Positions 23,777-36,239 of a stretch of DNA of 64,000 nucleotides are shown piece by piece. Origin of the DNA: Austropuccinia psidii (Eukaryota; Basidiomycota; Pucciniomycetes; Pucciniales; Sphaerophragmiaceae); assembly GCA_023105745.1 (NCBI GenBank), contig JALGQZ010000013.1, forward strand, positions 24,878,605 through 24,942,604. The letters run 5' to 3'. Position 1 is the stretch's first letter. Every line of letters begins with the position of its first letter. Position numbers and translations under genes: made by a program. The notes below the pieces were generated by a model, which did not search any database, was not told the origin of the DNA, and was given only the letters and a program-made list of their open reading frames with translations.

Positions 23777-26700
23777 ATGGCATCAAAGGCTCTTCTGGCG
23801 TTCCGTACTGGATCTGATGTTGTTGCTGCCCTGTGCCAAGAGGAGCCCGTTCGCGTTGGCGCAGGTCTTTATATCGTTTCACTGTCTCCCGGTTCCGTCA
23901 GACTTTCGAGCGTTGCTGACGAAAATTTCTGTGCTTCCCTTCATCTTTCAGCGCTTGATCATCTTCGCCTTTTATGCTCCATCCAACCTATCTCGGCTGT
24001 TATCGCCGATTACCTCAAGCTAGAGCCCACTGCAGATTCTTTGCTCAACGTCCTCAATCTTGCTCGACAGGTGTCTTGATTTCTATCGTTTTATGGTCAA
24101 TCAATTGTCCAACTTTGCTTATCAGTCAATTTTACTTTTCATTGTCGTAGTCAAATTCAATCCATCTTTTGGCCAACTCTCTCTATACTTTATCGTGTAT
24201 CATCTCCAGGTTATCGTCAATATCATCGGAGTCCAATCAACCAATCAATCTATCGACAATAATCAATCATCTCATTCACAATCATTCAAAGTCTATTCAC
24301 AGATGTTTTGCTCCTGGGAGGACGGAAGCCACATTAGCCTGTTTGAGCTTATTGATTGCGTGTGTCTCTTGGGATGAGGGATCTTGTTCCAAGGTTGTCA
24401 TCGGCGATTTGAGATGGGACACTAAAACTATTGCACGCCTTCTCAACACCCGTCAAGTCGCAGTTTCTCCCAATGAGACGAAGACGCCAAAATCCACACG
24501 GAATGGTGCCCAAAACCTCAAATCATTTAAAATAAAAGGTGGCCTTCGAAGCGCAGACGTTCGCACAATGATGCTCCGATTCATTTTCATTACCACACAC
24601 CTCCCTCATCTACATTGGTCTCACAAGTTGGAGTTTTGGAGAACAAAGGGCCTTGTGGATGGCGTATTGAAACACTTGCGCACAGATTCTTACGAAATTA
24701 TAGCGTATGTTTTGATAAATCTTTGGGAAAATGTAGTGAGGCAAGATTCTTGGGCCATGTCAAAATACAATTTATCGCATGAAGCTTCCACTCTTGTCGC
24801 CAAACTTCCAGCATGGGAATTGCTCGACGGTAAAGTTATTGAGGCCATTGCCGAGCTACTGGACCGTGATGACGCTGTCAAGGACGCACCGGGCTCAAGT
24901 CATTCTTTTTCGGAAACAATTGCTCAAATGGTCGAGAAATTCCTTACAAACTTGGTTGATTACATTCATGAATTGTTCCCGATGAATCTACTTCAGAGCC
25001 ATTCCAACATTCGATTGTTACAGCACCGTATCTTACTTACTTTGATCAAGTCCCTGGCACCTACCAAATCTTTGAGACGTCAGCGAATCGCTCTTCATAT
25101 CCTATGTCTTGCTCCTTCATGCTCTTCGACTCTTTGGCGAACAACCGCGCCGGCGTCTGAGCCCGCTGCTACTCTAGGTTGGATCTCATCCGTTGGCTTT
25201 GCTACCAAGGTCGCGTCACTTCCAATCACCTTGCCGCACGAATCCAGACATTTGGCCGTTTTCATAGAGGACAAGGGCACTTTAACCGCAATTGCTAATA
25301 ATTTATTGGCTCAATGCGTTCCAACTCCCGTCACACGACTTTGGTTTACCAGAGCTTTGCAGCATGAGAATGCCCTCGTCAACTTTAGTGCTCTTAGCTT
25401 GCTTTTGAGTGGGTTGAAGAAGGCTTTGAGTATATCTCGACAGCTCAAAGTCGCTATGGGGCAGCAAGAGATCAATATAGACTGTATCGGTAACATAAAA
25501 CAGTGTGTCCCTGGTCAACGAGCAGCTGCGACAAACCATTGGTCAACCCTCCAATCCGCTTTCCATTTGGCGTTACAAGCAGTATTGCCTGACCCGCAGG
25601 TTCTGATTGCAGCTCTGAAGTTAGCTCCACGTCGAGCCGCTGGAAATAGGGTTTTGGTTGCGTCATCGGGTTGCGAGACTCAAGAGCCCGTTGAAACCCA
25701 AAAGCACCATGATGGCGATGGCACCGATGTCGACATACTCTCATTTCATATTCTCGCCGTCTTATTGATGTATCATGAAATAATGCCACATTTGATATAT
25801 TGTCTCAATTTTGATTACACCAAACTTATACCAGTTTTCTTGAAGGTGGGCGAGGAAGACGGTCATACAGACTTAAAGAATACGTCCATTTCCTCAAATC
25901 GCCACAATAGTGCCGTCTCTTATCTTTGTCAATCCCGAATATTGCGGCTTATTACATATTCAGCCCAATCAAATTTTATTCCAGCTTCACCGAATCTTGT
26001 AAAGTTTTTGTTGTCTATATCTTGTGCTCCGCCAGTGAACCGCAGCACCCCTTCAAGTTTCTCTGTACCTCAGTCAATCAAAGAAACTGCTCATAGAACC
26101 TTGCACGCAATTTGCAAATCTTCTGTTCCACATTTGAGAGATGAATATGAAGTTAAAGAACTTGACTTATGGATTTATGGCCTGGCTGAGTTAAAAAGGA
26201 TCCTTGGAGACGTCACCAACCTCATCGCTTTTTTAGATGATTGCCTTCGTGCTTGTTTGCGGAACCCCTTGAAGTATGTTCAGATGAGTGATGAGCGCAC
26301 AAAGCTCTATCCTCTTCTTTCAGGCGGCTTCCGTTTTCCTATCCTTTTGGCTTCTCTGCTGTCTAAAGTGACGAACATAACGACGGCCTTTACCAGTCAA
26401 ACAATTAATCCTTCGAGAGAGAATTTAATATCGATCATCATTAAGTTTCTTGACATTTACCTTTTGAAATCCCTTACCAGCCCACATGACTTGCGACCGA
26501 TTATACTGATTCAACACATCTCATTCGAATTCTGTCAACTTTTGAAGGTTGCCTTCGATCAACAGAGAGCTCGTCATCTTCATTTGCCGACTTATATGGG
26601 TCCAACTATTTTGTCTCTTTTGATATCCGTCACCCAACCGATCATTGAGAGGGGAAGCTTGAGTCAACCTGATATTTCTTGGCCGTTGCATATCTCCCAA

Positions 26701-29700
26701 AGCACTCTCTCAGACCAGCTCACAGCTTTGAAAGTTATGCACAGGTTGTTTGTGGCTTTAAGCAAGCAGCAAACAGCGACTAACAACAAGAAAGCAGTTA
26801 TGCTAATTGACTTCAGTCCTTCTGATGACAATGTTCTTTCAACAGAAGGACGATTAAGCTTGATAAGGTTTATTACGCGCTCTTTTGAAGTTGACAGATT
26901 CAAAATTAAGCCTTTTATCAAGCAAGACACCGAGGTGGTACACGTCCCACTGGGGTACGATGACAAGGCCAAAAACATTAAAGCGCTACTTGATCTCATT
27001 GCCCATTCACTCACCCAAGATCCACTTCTTTTTGAGGGCTTTATGCAGGATGAAGCGCTCTGGCACGTGTCACAGCAGGCTGCTGATCAACACGATTATG
27101 TATTGCTCTTAGGTACCCTCCCGTCTTTTCCTTCATTTGCTTTTTCAATTGGGCCCTGACTTAACAATTGCGCCTTTATAGATATTATGCAAATCTTTTC
27201 CTCCGGTGTTCCAAAGGTTAGACCTATCGAGGAGCAAGCGTTCGCCCGTTATGTCGAGCTTCTGAACAAGGCCTTAATTTCCACTTTGATCTCGGATCCT
27301 GGCATGCCACAGCATTTTGAAAAATCCCGTATTGTTTGCCCACTTTTACTTTCTTTTGATATTTGTTTTGATTGGGTTAATGTATGATGAACTTATTCTG
27401 CGGGGTTTCCCATTTGTCCGGCGGCCAGTTGCTTCATTGCGTAACAACTCTGTTGCCAGTACTGACTAATGCAAACCAATGCCAACTTCTGGTCTCGATT
27501 TTGACGCATGCTCAGTATTCCTTTATAAGAGACAAATGTGATGACTTCTCAACGTTATTAGGTGCAGTAATGAAATGGAACACGAAAGAAAATCAGCTAT
27601 TACTAGAACGTTTCCTAGTCTCGCCTATTATGGAGAAGTTATTATACATATCACAACTTGACCACGCGGAAGCAGCCCTCGAGTTGGTACTAGTTTTGGT
27701 CGAGCAGTCTCTTGGCCCGAATGCTTCCAAAAATTTTGAAATTGCTGATCAAATATGGGAGACATATTCTCAACAAGTGCTTCAGCAGAATTTGATTGGG
27801 CTCAACAACGTCAACAATAAAAAACTCAAAGTAGTTACTCTTTTGGTCCAGCAGAACAGCAATATTTATTTGGCCGCTGTTCAATGGCTCGCGCAAGTCC
27901 CCATCTCGCAATTTAATTTGCCTTGGAATGGCATTTTGAATTTATTGGTGGCTTGCCTAGAAATTTCCCCGTTCGACGACTCTAGTAGCAATTTATGCCA
28001 ATTTCCCACCACTGAATGTTGGGATCAATCCCGCCTTGAAGAGCTACTGGAAAAAATTGGTTCAGGCTTACTTTCAGAACAATTTCAGGCCGATGATTTG
28101 GCATCACAAGAAGCAAGGGCAAGCCGAATTTCGGCCTCCAAAGCTTTTAAACTCATTTGTTCACGCCTACAATTACGCTCAAAGTTGAACGTCGATACTT
28201 TTTTGTCACATGATACAACCACCATTGGGGTAGCTCCAGCATTTGTTGAAACCCTGAATGTACTTCGGGAAATTCGATCAAATTATCTCACGTCTTATGT
28301 TTCTCGATGTTTACTGTGGCTAGTAAGAAGATTCGCCGAAGATGACGTTTTGACTATTGACACAGAAGCACTTTGTGAAGGTTTTGAACAGTACTTGAGC
28401 AGTGATTTTACTGAAGGCATTCTGCCTGTACATCTTGTAAATCCCATACTCACCGCTGCATTGCATAGATGGCTTGACTGTGGATTTGTAATGAAGCTAG
28501 TAGCTTCTTTAATTCAATTTACTAAACTGGACGATACAGAGGTTCTTAAGCACGTTCGGGCTTTGGCGGAAGGCCGAAAATTTCGCTTATTAATGACTTC
28601 GGCTAACAAGAACGAAGATCAGGCAGTGCTGGTGGTCTCTATCCTGGCTAAACTGGTGATGAATTATCCTGCAGTTACTATTAAAGCGACTCTTTCGAGG
28701 TCTTTGATCCCGTTTTATGGTGGTTCAATGTCTTTAAAAGACAGGCTGATGTTTCAGATTTTTCGAGTTGAAGATTTATGGTCTGACAAATCAGCACTGG
28801 ACGAAGTGTTTTTGTCTTGGAAGCCGCCCACCACTCAAATTTCATCAGTTGCGGCAAAGCCTTTCGACTTTCTTGCTTTACTTGATTCCGATAAAATTGA
28901 CGCTACCTGTGTTTGGATGATGAGTCGACTCAACTCGCAACCTTCTCCAAGCTTGTCTTACTATGACCCGGGCTTTTTGCTTTCTTCATTTTTACGCAAT
29001 ATTGAGAATACACCTGTTTTGATTGCCACATGGCTATTGATTGCTCGTACTGGCATGTTAGGGTTAGCGATGTGTGCGCTGTCTAGCGCAAGAAAATCTT
29101 GGCGTTTTCTCGGGGATAGATGCTTGGCTAAGTCTCAAGAATGTTTAAATGTTGGGTTTTTCTTTTCTTTGCTTTAAAAAAGTGTGAAGAAAATTTTTTG
29201 ACAAGTTAAATCAACTCCCAGGCGCTTAACCATACAGATACATTGGATATCTTATTACCATTGAATCATTTTCGCCGTTTACATTCAGCAGGAGAGAATA
29301 AACATGCTGCTGCTAACACCCCACCCTTGATTACGCTGTTCCTTGCGCGATCTTTGAAGGTCTTTTGCAGCACCCCTGAATCCTCACTTTACCCATCTAT
29401 GTCTCGATTTTTGTTGCATCGAGCATTAATAGATTCAGCGGACGTTCCTATGTTATATTCATTGTTATACTCAGATAATTCACCAACTGAGCACCATGTT
29501 TGGCTTCTGAAGGTGCTACGCGATGGGCTGCATACTGCTGCTGTAAGCGTATTCAAGCTTTAAACTTCTTTGATGTCACTTTCATTTATGCGTTGTCTGC
29601 TTATTTTTCTGAAGGATTGGCGTATAATGGATTTTCGACAAACGATTGACATATTGATGACTCTTGTTTTGTCATCAATTCATACGACCTCATCTACTCT

Positions 29701-30272
29701 TCGGCTTTTGCTGCTTCAAGTAGGTAGCTTTGCTATTTTGTTAATATTAGATAGCGCACTTCTGATGAACCCATGCAGTTGTTAAGAAAAGCCACGTCGC
29801 ATAACCAATCATGTGTGAAACTCGTCAATAAATCAGCATTGGTGCACGTTCTCAAGCGCCTCCAGCCATTATCCAAGGCCGAGTGCAGAGAATCTCTTAA
29901 GATTATGGAGCAAATAGCTGCTCGACTGCCCCTATTTTACCGAGAGACTGCCGCAGACGCCGTAGAAAGCATTGGGGGGCTTCTCAAAACCCAGCCAATG
30001 AGAAATCAAGGTGAGGATATATTGAAATGCTGGGTGTTTTTGCGGGCAATTACTAATCTTTACAAAATCTACATTTAGCGCTTGCCACGCCATCGTTGGC
30101 CATAATACGCTGCTTATTAGTCAGCGCTCCTTTCTGGCTGAACGCCTCAAATCGTTTTTTGCTCATAGAGCTGGAAACTTTGGCATCTGTGTTGCGACAT
30201 AGAACCCCTTGCGATGCACTAATTCATGAGATTGATATGAGGTTCTTATATCTACATCATCAAGATATTTAA
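23777..30272 (+). CDS. URB1: Nucleolar pre-ribosomal-associated protein 1 (Urb1/Npa1) orthologue, multi-exon
   Basis: Urb1/Npa1 is a large helical-repeat scaffold of very early pre-60S particles in the nucleolus; in yeast it works with Npa2/Urb2, Dbp6, Nop8 and Rsa3. Recognised from colinear family features: an N-terminal segment HNHSKSIHRCF...LSLLIACVSW; LWFTRALQHENALVNFSALS; the hallmark ILAVLLMYHEIMPHL...FDYTKLIP (about 25740-25830); and the C-terminal DGLHTAA|DWRIMDFRQT block. Proposed exons: 23777-24070, 24151-27112, 27182-27333, 27429-29150, 29222-29542, 29615-29719, 29779-30010, 30079-30272 (TAA). Introns are 60-95 nt with GT-AG ends and consistent phases. The fourth exon boundary is uncertain; 27328/27460 also keeps frame. 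The protein is about 2000 residues, within the family range (yeast about 1760, human about 2270). No internal stop is seen, so the gene looks functional. Confidence 0.85.
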
Positions 30273-31312
30273 CGCATGTGTTTTTACTAAACCTCCGAAT
30301 TTGCCATTTTATCGCAATTTGAATGAAAATTCTAATTTAAATTGCCTTGAGCCCTAGTGAAAAGATATGAAAAACATATAAGCAAGCAAAAACATTCTTG
30401 AAAATTCGAGTGCTAATTTAAAATGATAAGGTGTGTTAATAGGAAGAAGTGCGTATGTATAAACACATCTTTACTTGTTTGCACTAAATAAGTGAAGAAG
30501 AGGTGAAACTTAATTTGGAACTGAGATTACAGTATACAATCTTATGAAAATAAATAAAACGGTAAAGCTTCATATTTCAGGATGTGAAATGCCCTAACTC
30601 CAAGTATTTGGTAATTACCATTTTGGACCCAGGAATTTAACCATGGACTCTCAAAAATTTTTGAAAATTATTTGATAACCTTTTTCAGGGCAAAAAACTT
30701 CATATTGTTGAGCAGGGTTTTTTTTAAAAAAAATTGGGAGAAATTATGTTTTTTGGCCATAAATGGGTAAGAACATGATTATGTGTTTTACTCACTACCC
30801 TGAATATAGAGATATGAATAAAAATTACTCTTATTAATTTTTTTTAAGATTAAAGATAAAGATAAAATATGAAAACATATTTTCAAGGAAAACTATGTTT
30901 TGAAAATTGAGTTTTCAAAAGTATTTTTCATTGAAAGGACATCCATCTTAACTTTAAAATATCATTTCATTCTATTACTCTGAATTTTGCTAAATTGAAA
31001 ACAATTCTTGGAAAAGGGGAAATAATTTTGAAATAATTTGAAAAATGATTTCAAACATAAAAATTAAGTAAAAGAAAGATTTTAAATTTGAATTTGAGAT
31101 AAAGTGGCTATAACATGAACTCTACATATATAATCCACCATGATGTTCTAGCTGAAAGTTAATACTAAAGTTTTCTCTAAAATTTTTCCATTTTACCAAG
31201 AATTCATTATACTCCTACATTTGAAAAAGTAGTGATTTTTTGAAGTGCTTAGTTACATTGATGATTCAAACAATATCTCCATCTTATAAATAGTAAGATT
31301 CAAGTGATGTCC
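30273..31312. other. URB1 3' flank and AT-rich spacer, no gene seen
   Basis: AT-rich sequence after the URB1 stop. An AATAAATAAA run at about 30548-30557 could serve polyadenylation. No coding region, RNA gene or recognisable LTR is present before element B starts at 31313. The last five bases, TGTCC (31308-31312), are the left copy of the B target duplication. Confidence 0.4.
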
Positions 31313-32772
31313 TGTCACAACCATGGCAATTCACCATCTTGGACCTCAATATGGCATATCCATGCCATATCCAATTTATGGCAATTTGGTGATATCCATA
31401 ATCATTGTCCAAATTGGCAATTTCATTTTTTTGGCCTTTTATGATCATTTCACTATCTGGGCCCAACTTGGCACCTTCACCATCATCAGGCCTTTCCTGG
31501 CCTTCTTCTGCTTTTGAGAAATCTTTTGTGTTTTCCAGTCAACAGGTAAAATACAGCCCAAAAGCCTGTATTTGGCTTTTTAAGCTTTAAATACAGATTT
31601 GCACATTTTGATGTATTTTCCATTTTAGGCCATTTTCCCATGTAATACAGGAAGTATGCCCAAATGGCCATATTAGGCCATTTGGGGCTTAATTGCCATA
31701 TTTGCGCAAATAAAGTTTTTAAGCTGTATTAGCTGCATTTGGCCAAAACACCCAAAGACAACCTTTCACGTTTGAAGCCACTCAAAACCCAATTTTCACT
31801 TATATCCTCTGGCATCAATCCCAAATACCTTTGGCCATTTCCACCCTCCAATAACCAAAAGTGCCATAAATGATGTTATACACCATTATGAATCTTTTTT
31901 CACCAGAAATCCAATGGCCCCAATATCAAATGGTTATTTCAACTTTTCATCAGGTCATCAAGGAATGTCATCCAGAGGATTCATCAAGGCTCAAAAGAAA
32001 AGCGTCAATCTCAAATACCAATGATGCCATCAAGCAATCATTGGTCATTCTCATTCACAGTATTCCTCTAAGCAAATACTGACAGTTCATTCTCAAGGGA
32101 TATTCAAGAGGCAGTTCCAAAACAATTTGCCAAGGGTCAGTGCTCCATCAATCCACCTTGGAAACCACATTCATTCAATACAGTCTGGATTCATCAAGAC
32201 CTGTATTTTAACTAATACACCATGGGAATTTCATTCAACCCAGTTCATTTCCCAATTTGGAAAGATATACACTTCATCAAGCAGTCAATACAGCTTCAAG
32301 GATTCAATACATACCAGCTGTCAGCCTGAAGGAGTCAAGCTCTCAGATTTTTACATATACCAGCCTCCTTTGACCCTGGGGGGTTTTTCCCCCATTTAAG
32401 TAATATATTTCGATTTTATTTTATCTTTATTTATCTTATCATTTTGTTAAGTGAATACTGATATTATCAAGTCAGTAATTTAGCACCTCTTTCTCTTTGT
32501 TTATTTGCCTGTCAATGGATATTTGGTGGTCATATCCTTGCTAATTCCATTGTTCATTTTGGCAGGTTGAAACAGTGATTAAGGACTTGGTTGGATCTTT
32601 GGTTATTTGGCTTCTCATTTCTCTTATTGCATCTCATCTTTTGTACTCGCATATTTATTAGAGGAATTTATTCTTTTATTTTTATTTTCTTTATCTTTTG
32701 GAGTCTTCCAAGTGAGTTCCCTGATTTCTGAGCTCCAGGCCACTCTTGATTTCCACTAGAGCCCCTGTGACA
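31313..32772 (+). repeat. 5' LTR of B
   Basis: Bounded by TGTCACAACCATGGC and CCCCTGTGACA, giving the inverted ends TGTCACA/TGTGACA. It aligns to 51208-52691 and to the D2 LTR 62153-63621. A TATA-like ACATATACC (32352-32360) lies about 38 bp before the position equivalent to the proposed RNA start (ATTTAAGTAATATA at 32394, a mutated AGTTAATTAATATA). Confidence 0.88.
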
Positions 32773-32773
32773 T

Positions 32774-32787
32774 TATGTTAATTAACT
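32774..32787 (+). other. Self-complementary primer-binding site of B
   Basis: TATGTTAATTAACT lies one base after the 5' LTR. It is complementary, with one mismatch and one G-T wobble, to AGTCAATTAATATA in the B 3' LTR (52307-52320). The same relation holds better in D and D2. This is the arrangement of Tf1/sushi-type self-priming rather than of tRNA priming. Confidence 0.65.
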
Positions 32788-33522
32788 CATAATTTCTTTT
32801 CATTCTTTTCATTCTTTATTTATGATTTCATTCACTCATTTCATCAAAATTATGACTCTTTAATGCTTATGAACTTTATGATTCATTGTCATCTCTCAAT
32901 TTTCTCTCATTCATTCTTCATTTTGAAAATTGAAAGCTGACCAATTTTCATTTTTGTTTCTCTTTTTAAATCTTATCTCAAATCATCAAATTTATTTCAT
33001 TCATAATTCAGGCTTAATTTTAATTTGATTTTCAAATTTATCATCAAGATTATTCAGATACACTCTTCACATCAAGATTCATATTGATTCATTCTTCAAG
33101 AATTTTGATTTTTAAAGAAGAACTCACTTGATTTGATTTGATTTGATTTATTGATTTGACATAAATTGATATTGACTTCAAGAAAATTGATTGAACTTTG
33201 CTTTCATTGATTTTGCTGATTTTTCACATCAAGAATCTTGGCATAAATTGACTTTGCCTCAAGAATTCATTTGATTGATTGATTTTTGAAAGATTTTGGT
33301 TTTTATTGATTTGACTTATTGATTTATTGACTTGAAGATTTTATTTTGATATTGATTGATGAATTTATCTCAAAGTTTCATTGTTATTCATTGATTTTCT
33401 TCAAGAAATTGAAATTGATTTTGAAATTGATTTTGACTTCAAGTTTCCTGTTTATTTGCCTCAAGATTTTCATCTGCAAATTTTTGATTGTATTAATTTC
33501 ATTTCATTTTATTCCTGAAATC
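32788..33522 (+). repeat. Leader of B with degenerate TTGAT/TCAAGA repeats
   Basis: The 5' leader between primer-binding site and gag has no open frame of note. From about 33110 to 33420 it consists of short degenerate repeats of the type TGATTTGATT and TCAAGAATT. D (58850-59190) and D2 (63900-64000) have the same kind of leader at the same place, so it is a family trait and not a local microsatellite. Confidence 0.6.
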
Positions 33523-33537
33523 ATGGCTGTTCAACAT

Positions 33538-35385
33538 TGTGAGCCTTGAGGTATATTTTAAATACCTAACCAAAAATATCTTGAAAAATAAATTTTGAAC
33601 TATGCATAACCCATAAGTCATGTATATATTCAAAATTCATCTATTTTTATTTTAGAAAAGATGAATAGCTTTTTTGTGAGTAAGTAAGTCCATGGATTTG
33701 AGACCAGATTCGGATTCTACACAGAAATTCACCTAGGGTAACTCTATAGAGTGAATAAGCTTAAATTAACTCTAAGAGGTGGTAATATGGAAAATAATTC
33801 AATACCACATAAAAGAATTGTGAAGATTTTTGTTTTTCTCAATTTCACACCAAAATAATAGGAATGTGAGAAGTCCCATTTTACATATACACTAAGAATA
33901 GTGGGATATGGTGGCACTTGATATTATGGTATTCTAAAATACACTTTTGGTACACCCATAGTGGATATCAGTCCTTAAGCCCGAATTTCTATTTTTGATA
34001 TGAAAATAGTCAAGGGGAACAAAAGACATCAGAGAGCCAGGGTACCCAACTTCTGAAGCCTCTGAAGCATGGACAGCTTCAAAGCTTGGACCCATGGCTG
34101 ATCTTGGCCCAATTAGTATACTAGAAAATTCTGGGAACTTGGTTACCAAGTTAAAATCTCATTAAATCATAAGAAAATAGAAAATAAGATGCTATTTTGA
34201 CATGCCAAGGAGGTAAGGAGAAGCTTAGACTCCTGTAACCATGTCAATTCTTGAGGATTTTCCATGGATAAACCCTAAAAGAGTAATTGGAACCCTTTTT
34301 AGACTAGTGTCCAGTGATTTACCTCATAGAAACCAGCAATATAGTATTATTTGCAATTCTACATAGAAATGAGGTAAAAACTTCAAAAATTCATTAAAAA
34401 TGAAATTATTAATGAATCTTTCCGTAACTTTCAGGACCAAATAATAAAAGTATAATTCATATAAAAACCAAAAATAATCATACTTTTATAAGTAAAATTA
34501 AAAGCTTTACTTACAGTCCATTTTTCATAATTCTATGTGAAATACTGAATCTTCAAAAATTCACAGAAAATACAACCTGTGATGAAATTTCCAATAACAT
34601 TGATAACTTTGAAAAATTAATGTTTATTTCAAAATAAAAAAATATTTACAGTTTTTACTCCTTTCATTCTTAACCATATTTGGGTTGGTAGTCACATAAA
34701 AGCATCAATTAAGTAATTATGATAATCTTACATGACAACAGATGATGCAATCATTAATCCAGAAAGGATTACTGTTTTCTCACTCACTGGGATTTAGGTT
34801 TGCTTCATGGAATGCCCCTGTGAGCTTTCTTAGACTTAAAAGAGGCCTCCTCTTGCTGTTTTTTCCAGATCATCACATTATTCAATTATACCATTATTAC
34901 CAACAAGTAAGTATTAGTTAATCTTTTCTTAAGTGTTTTATTCTTTTGGAATAAATTAGAAGGACATGAAATCAAAGAAACAAACTATATATTGTTTTAA
35001 TCCTGTTATTAATCAATTTTGATCCTTTAAATCCATAATTATCCATAAAATTCCTCTCCTATTATAATTCAATAAGTTCTTTGGAGTATTAGTGAGTGTT
35101 TTGTCTTAATTCTTAAACTTTTTCTCTGGTAATAGTTTTCTTCAAGGATTATATTTATCATTATTCTTGCAAAAGAGTATTGAATTCTTCTAGTAATTGA
35201 TTCTTGTAGACCATTACTGCTTACTGTTATAATTGCTATTAGTGTATAAAAATTCAAAGAAATAATTAATTATTTGATTGTTTAATTGTGGTTATAACAA
35301 TTTTTGTTATTATATTTCATAAGAACAGTCATAGTACTGTTGATTAATAGTAATATTGTCAAAAGTTTCATAGAAAAATCTTTCA
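33538..35385 (+). repeat. 5' LTR of A
   Basis: It starts TGTGAGCCTTGAGGTATATT and ends CTTTCA before TTTGGGGGCCTGTCC. It aligns end to end with 42159-44077. The start is related to the E1/F LTR start (TGTGAGCCTTAGAGG), so A and E/F are sister families. Confidence 0.92.
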
Positions 35386-35410
35386 TTTGGGGGCCTGTCC
35401 GTGATTTTAT
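35386..35410 (+). other. Candidate primer-binding region of A
   Basis: TTTGGGGGCCTGTCCGTGAT follows the LTR end. The shared TTTGGGGGCC with E1 and F supports a conserved role. TGGGGGCC would pair with a tRNA 3' end GGCCCCCA, but the tRNA is not identified here. Confidence 0.5.
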
Positions 35411-35969
35411 CCATAGACTTGGCTTTAATCATATTCTAGACTTCATCTTTTGTTCTAAAAAGCCACCATTCCTCCCAATTCTACATCTGGGGGCCTGGCC
35501 ATGTTTTTTGAACCTTGTACCCTTAATTAATATATTTTTAAGTTTCAAAATATATCAATTTAATTATTTTTTTTCTTTCAATTTGAAGTTGAAATTATTT
35601 TTTATTTTTGAAATTGTCTTTAAAATCTTTTTCATTGAGGAATTTGGTTCAATTTTATATTGTTTTTCACATGGCCTTTTCACATCCAAAAACTTATAAA
35701 ATTAATCTTTGAGTTACTCTGAATTAATTTCAAATCAAAATCTTAAATTTCTAAGTTTTTTCTTTAAAAAGAATAATTCTTTCAATAAAAAAATAATAAC
35801 AAAACCGTATAAAAACTCTTTGAAACATCTTTTAAGTATAAAAAATTAATTTTCTTTTTTAATTTTTTGCTAGTGTCTTTGATCAAATACTGTGCAGCTG
35901 GTAAAAGACTCAGTAAAAGATATATTTGACAGAGTTAGTTTTGGTCTGTCAGCCTTAATCCATGAATAC

Positions 35970-36042
35970 CAAGCACTGAGGGACTCAAACCCTCATCATC
36001 AAAATTCATGAGAGATGCTCTTACCAATTGAGCTAAGTGCTT
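35970..36042 (-). tRNA. tRNA-like sequence (probably a pseudogene) in the leader of A, antisense
   Basis: On the minus strand, 73 nt show a perfect 7-bp acceptor stem (AAGCACT/AGTGCTT), a D arm GCTC-AATTGGTAA-GAGC and a T arm GAGGG-TTTGAGT-CCCTC. The spacing is exactly canonical. The internal promoter boxes are near consensus (A box TAGCTCAATTGG; B box GGTTTGAGTCC, one change from GGTTCGANTCC). The anticodon arm (TCTCTCATGAATTTTGA) does not form a 5-bp stem and position 33 is not T, so no anticodon can be assigned with confidence. No T-run terminator follows. Hence it is either a decayed tRNA captured by the element or a Pol III promoter-like module. Confidence 0.5.
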
Positions 36043-36239
36043 GTTGTAGATGAGTAGTGAGTGAAGAAGCCATGCCTGCTTTGACTACGTATTAGCCCTT
36101 CCTAATCATGGTGCAGCAGGTGTGCAAGCATGCTTAAGAGAAGCTATAACATAATCCAACAATATTACTGGTCCAGAATCTTCAGAAGAAGAATCTGAAG
36201 ACAGTATTGAAGTTCAAATTGCTAAAAGAGGCACTTTGT

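Noticed and set aside
31870..32399. Open frames in the B 5' LTR
   Set aside because: They lie in non-coding LTR sequence and the same places in the other LTRs have shifted or broken frames.
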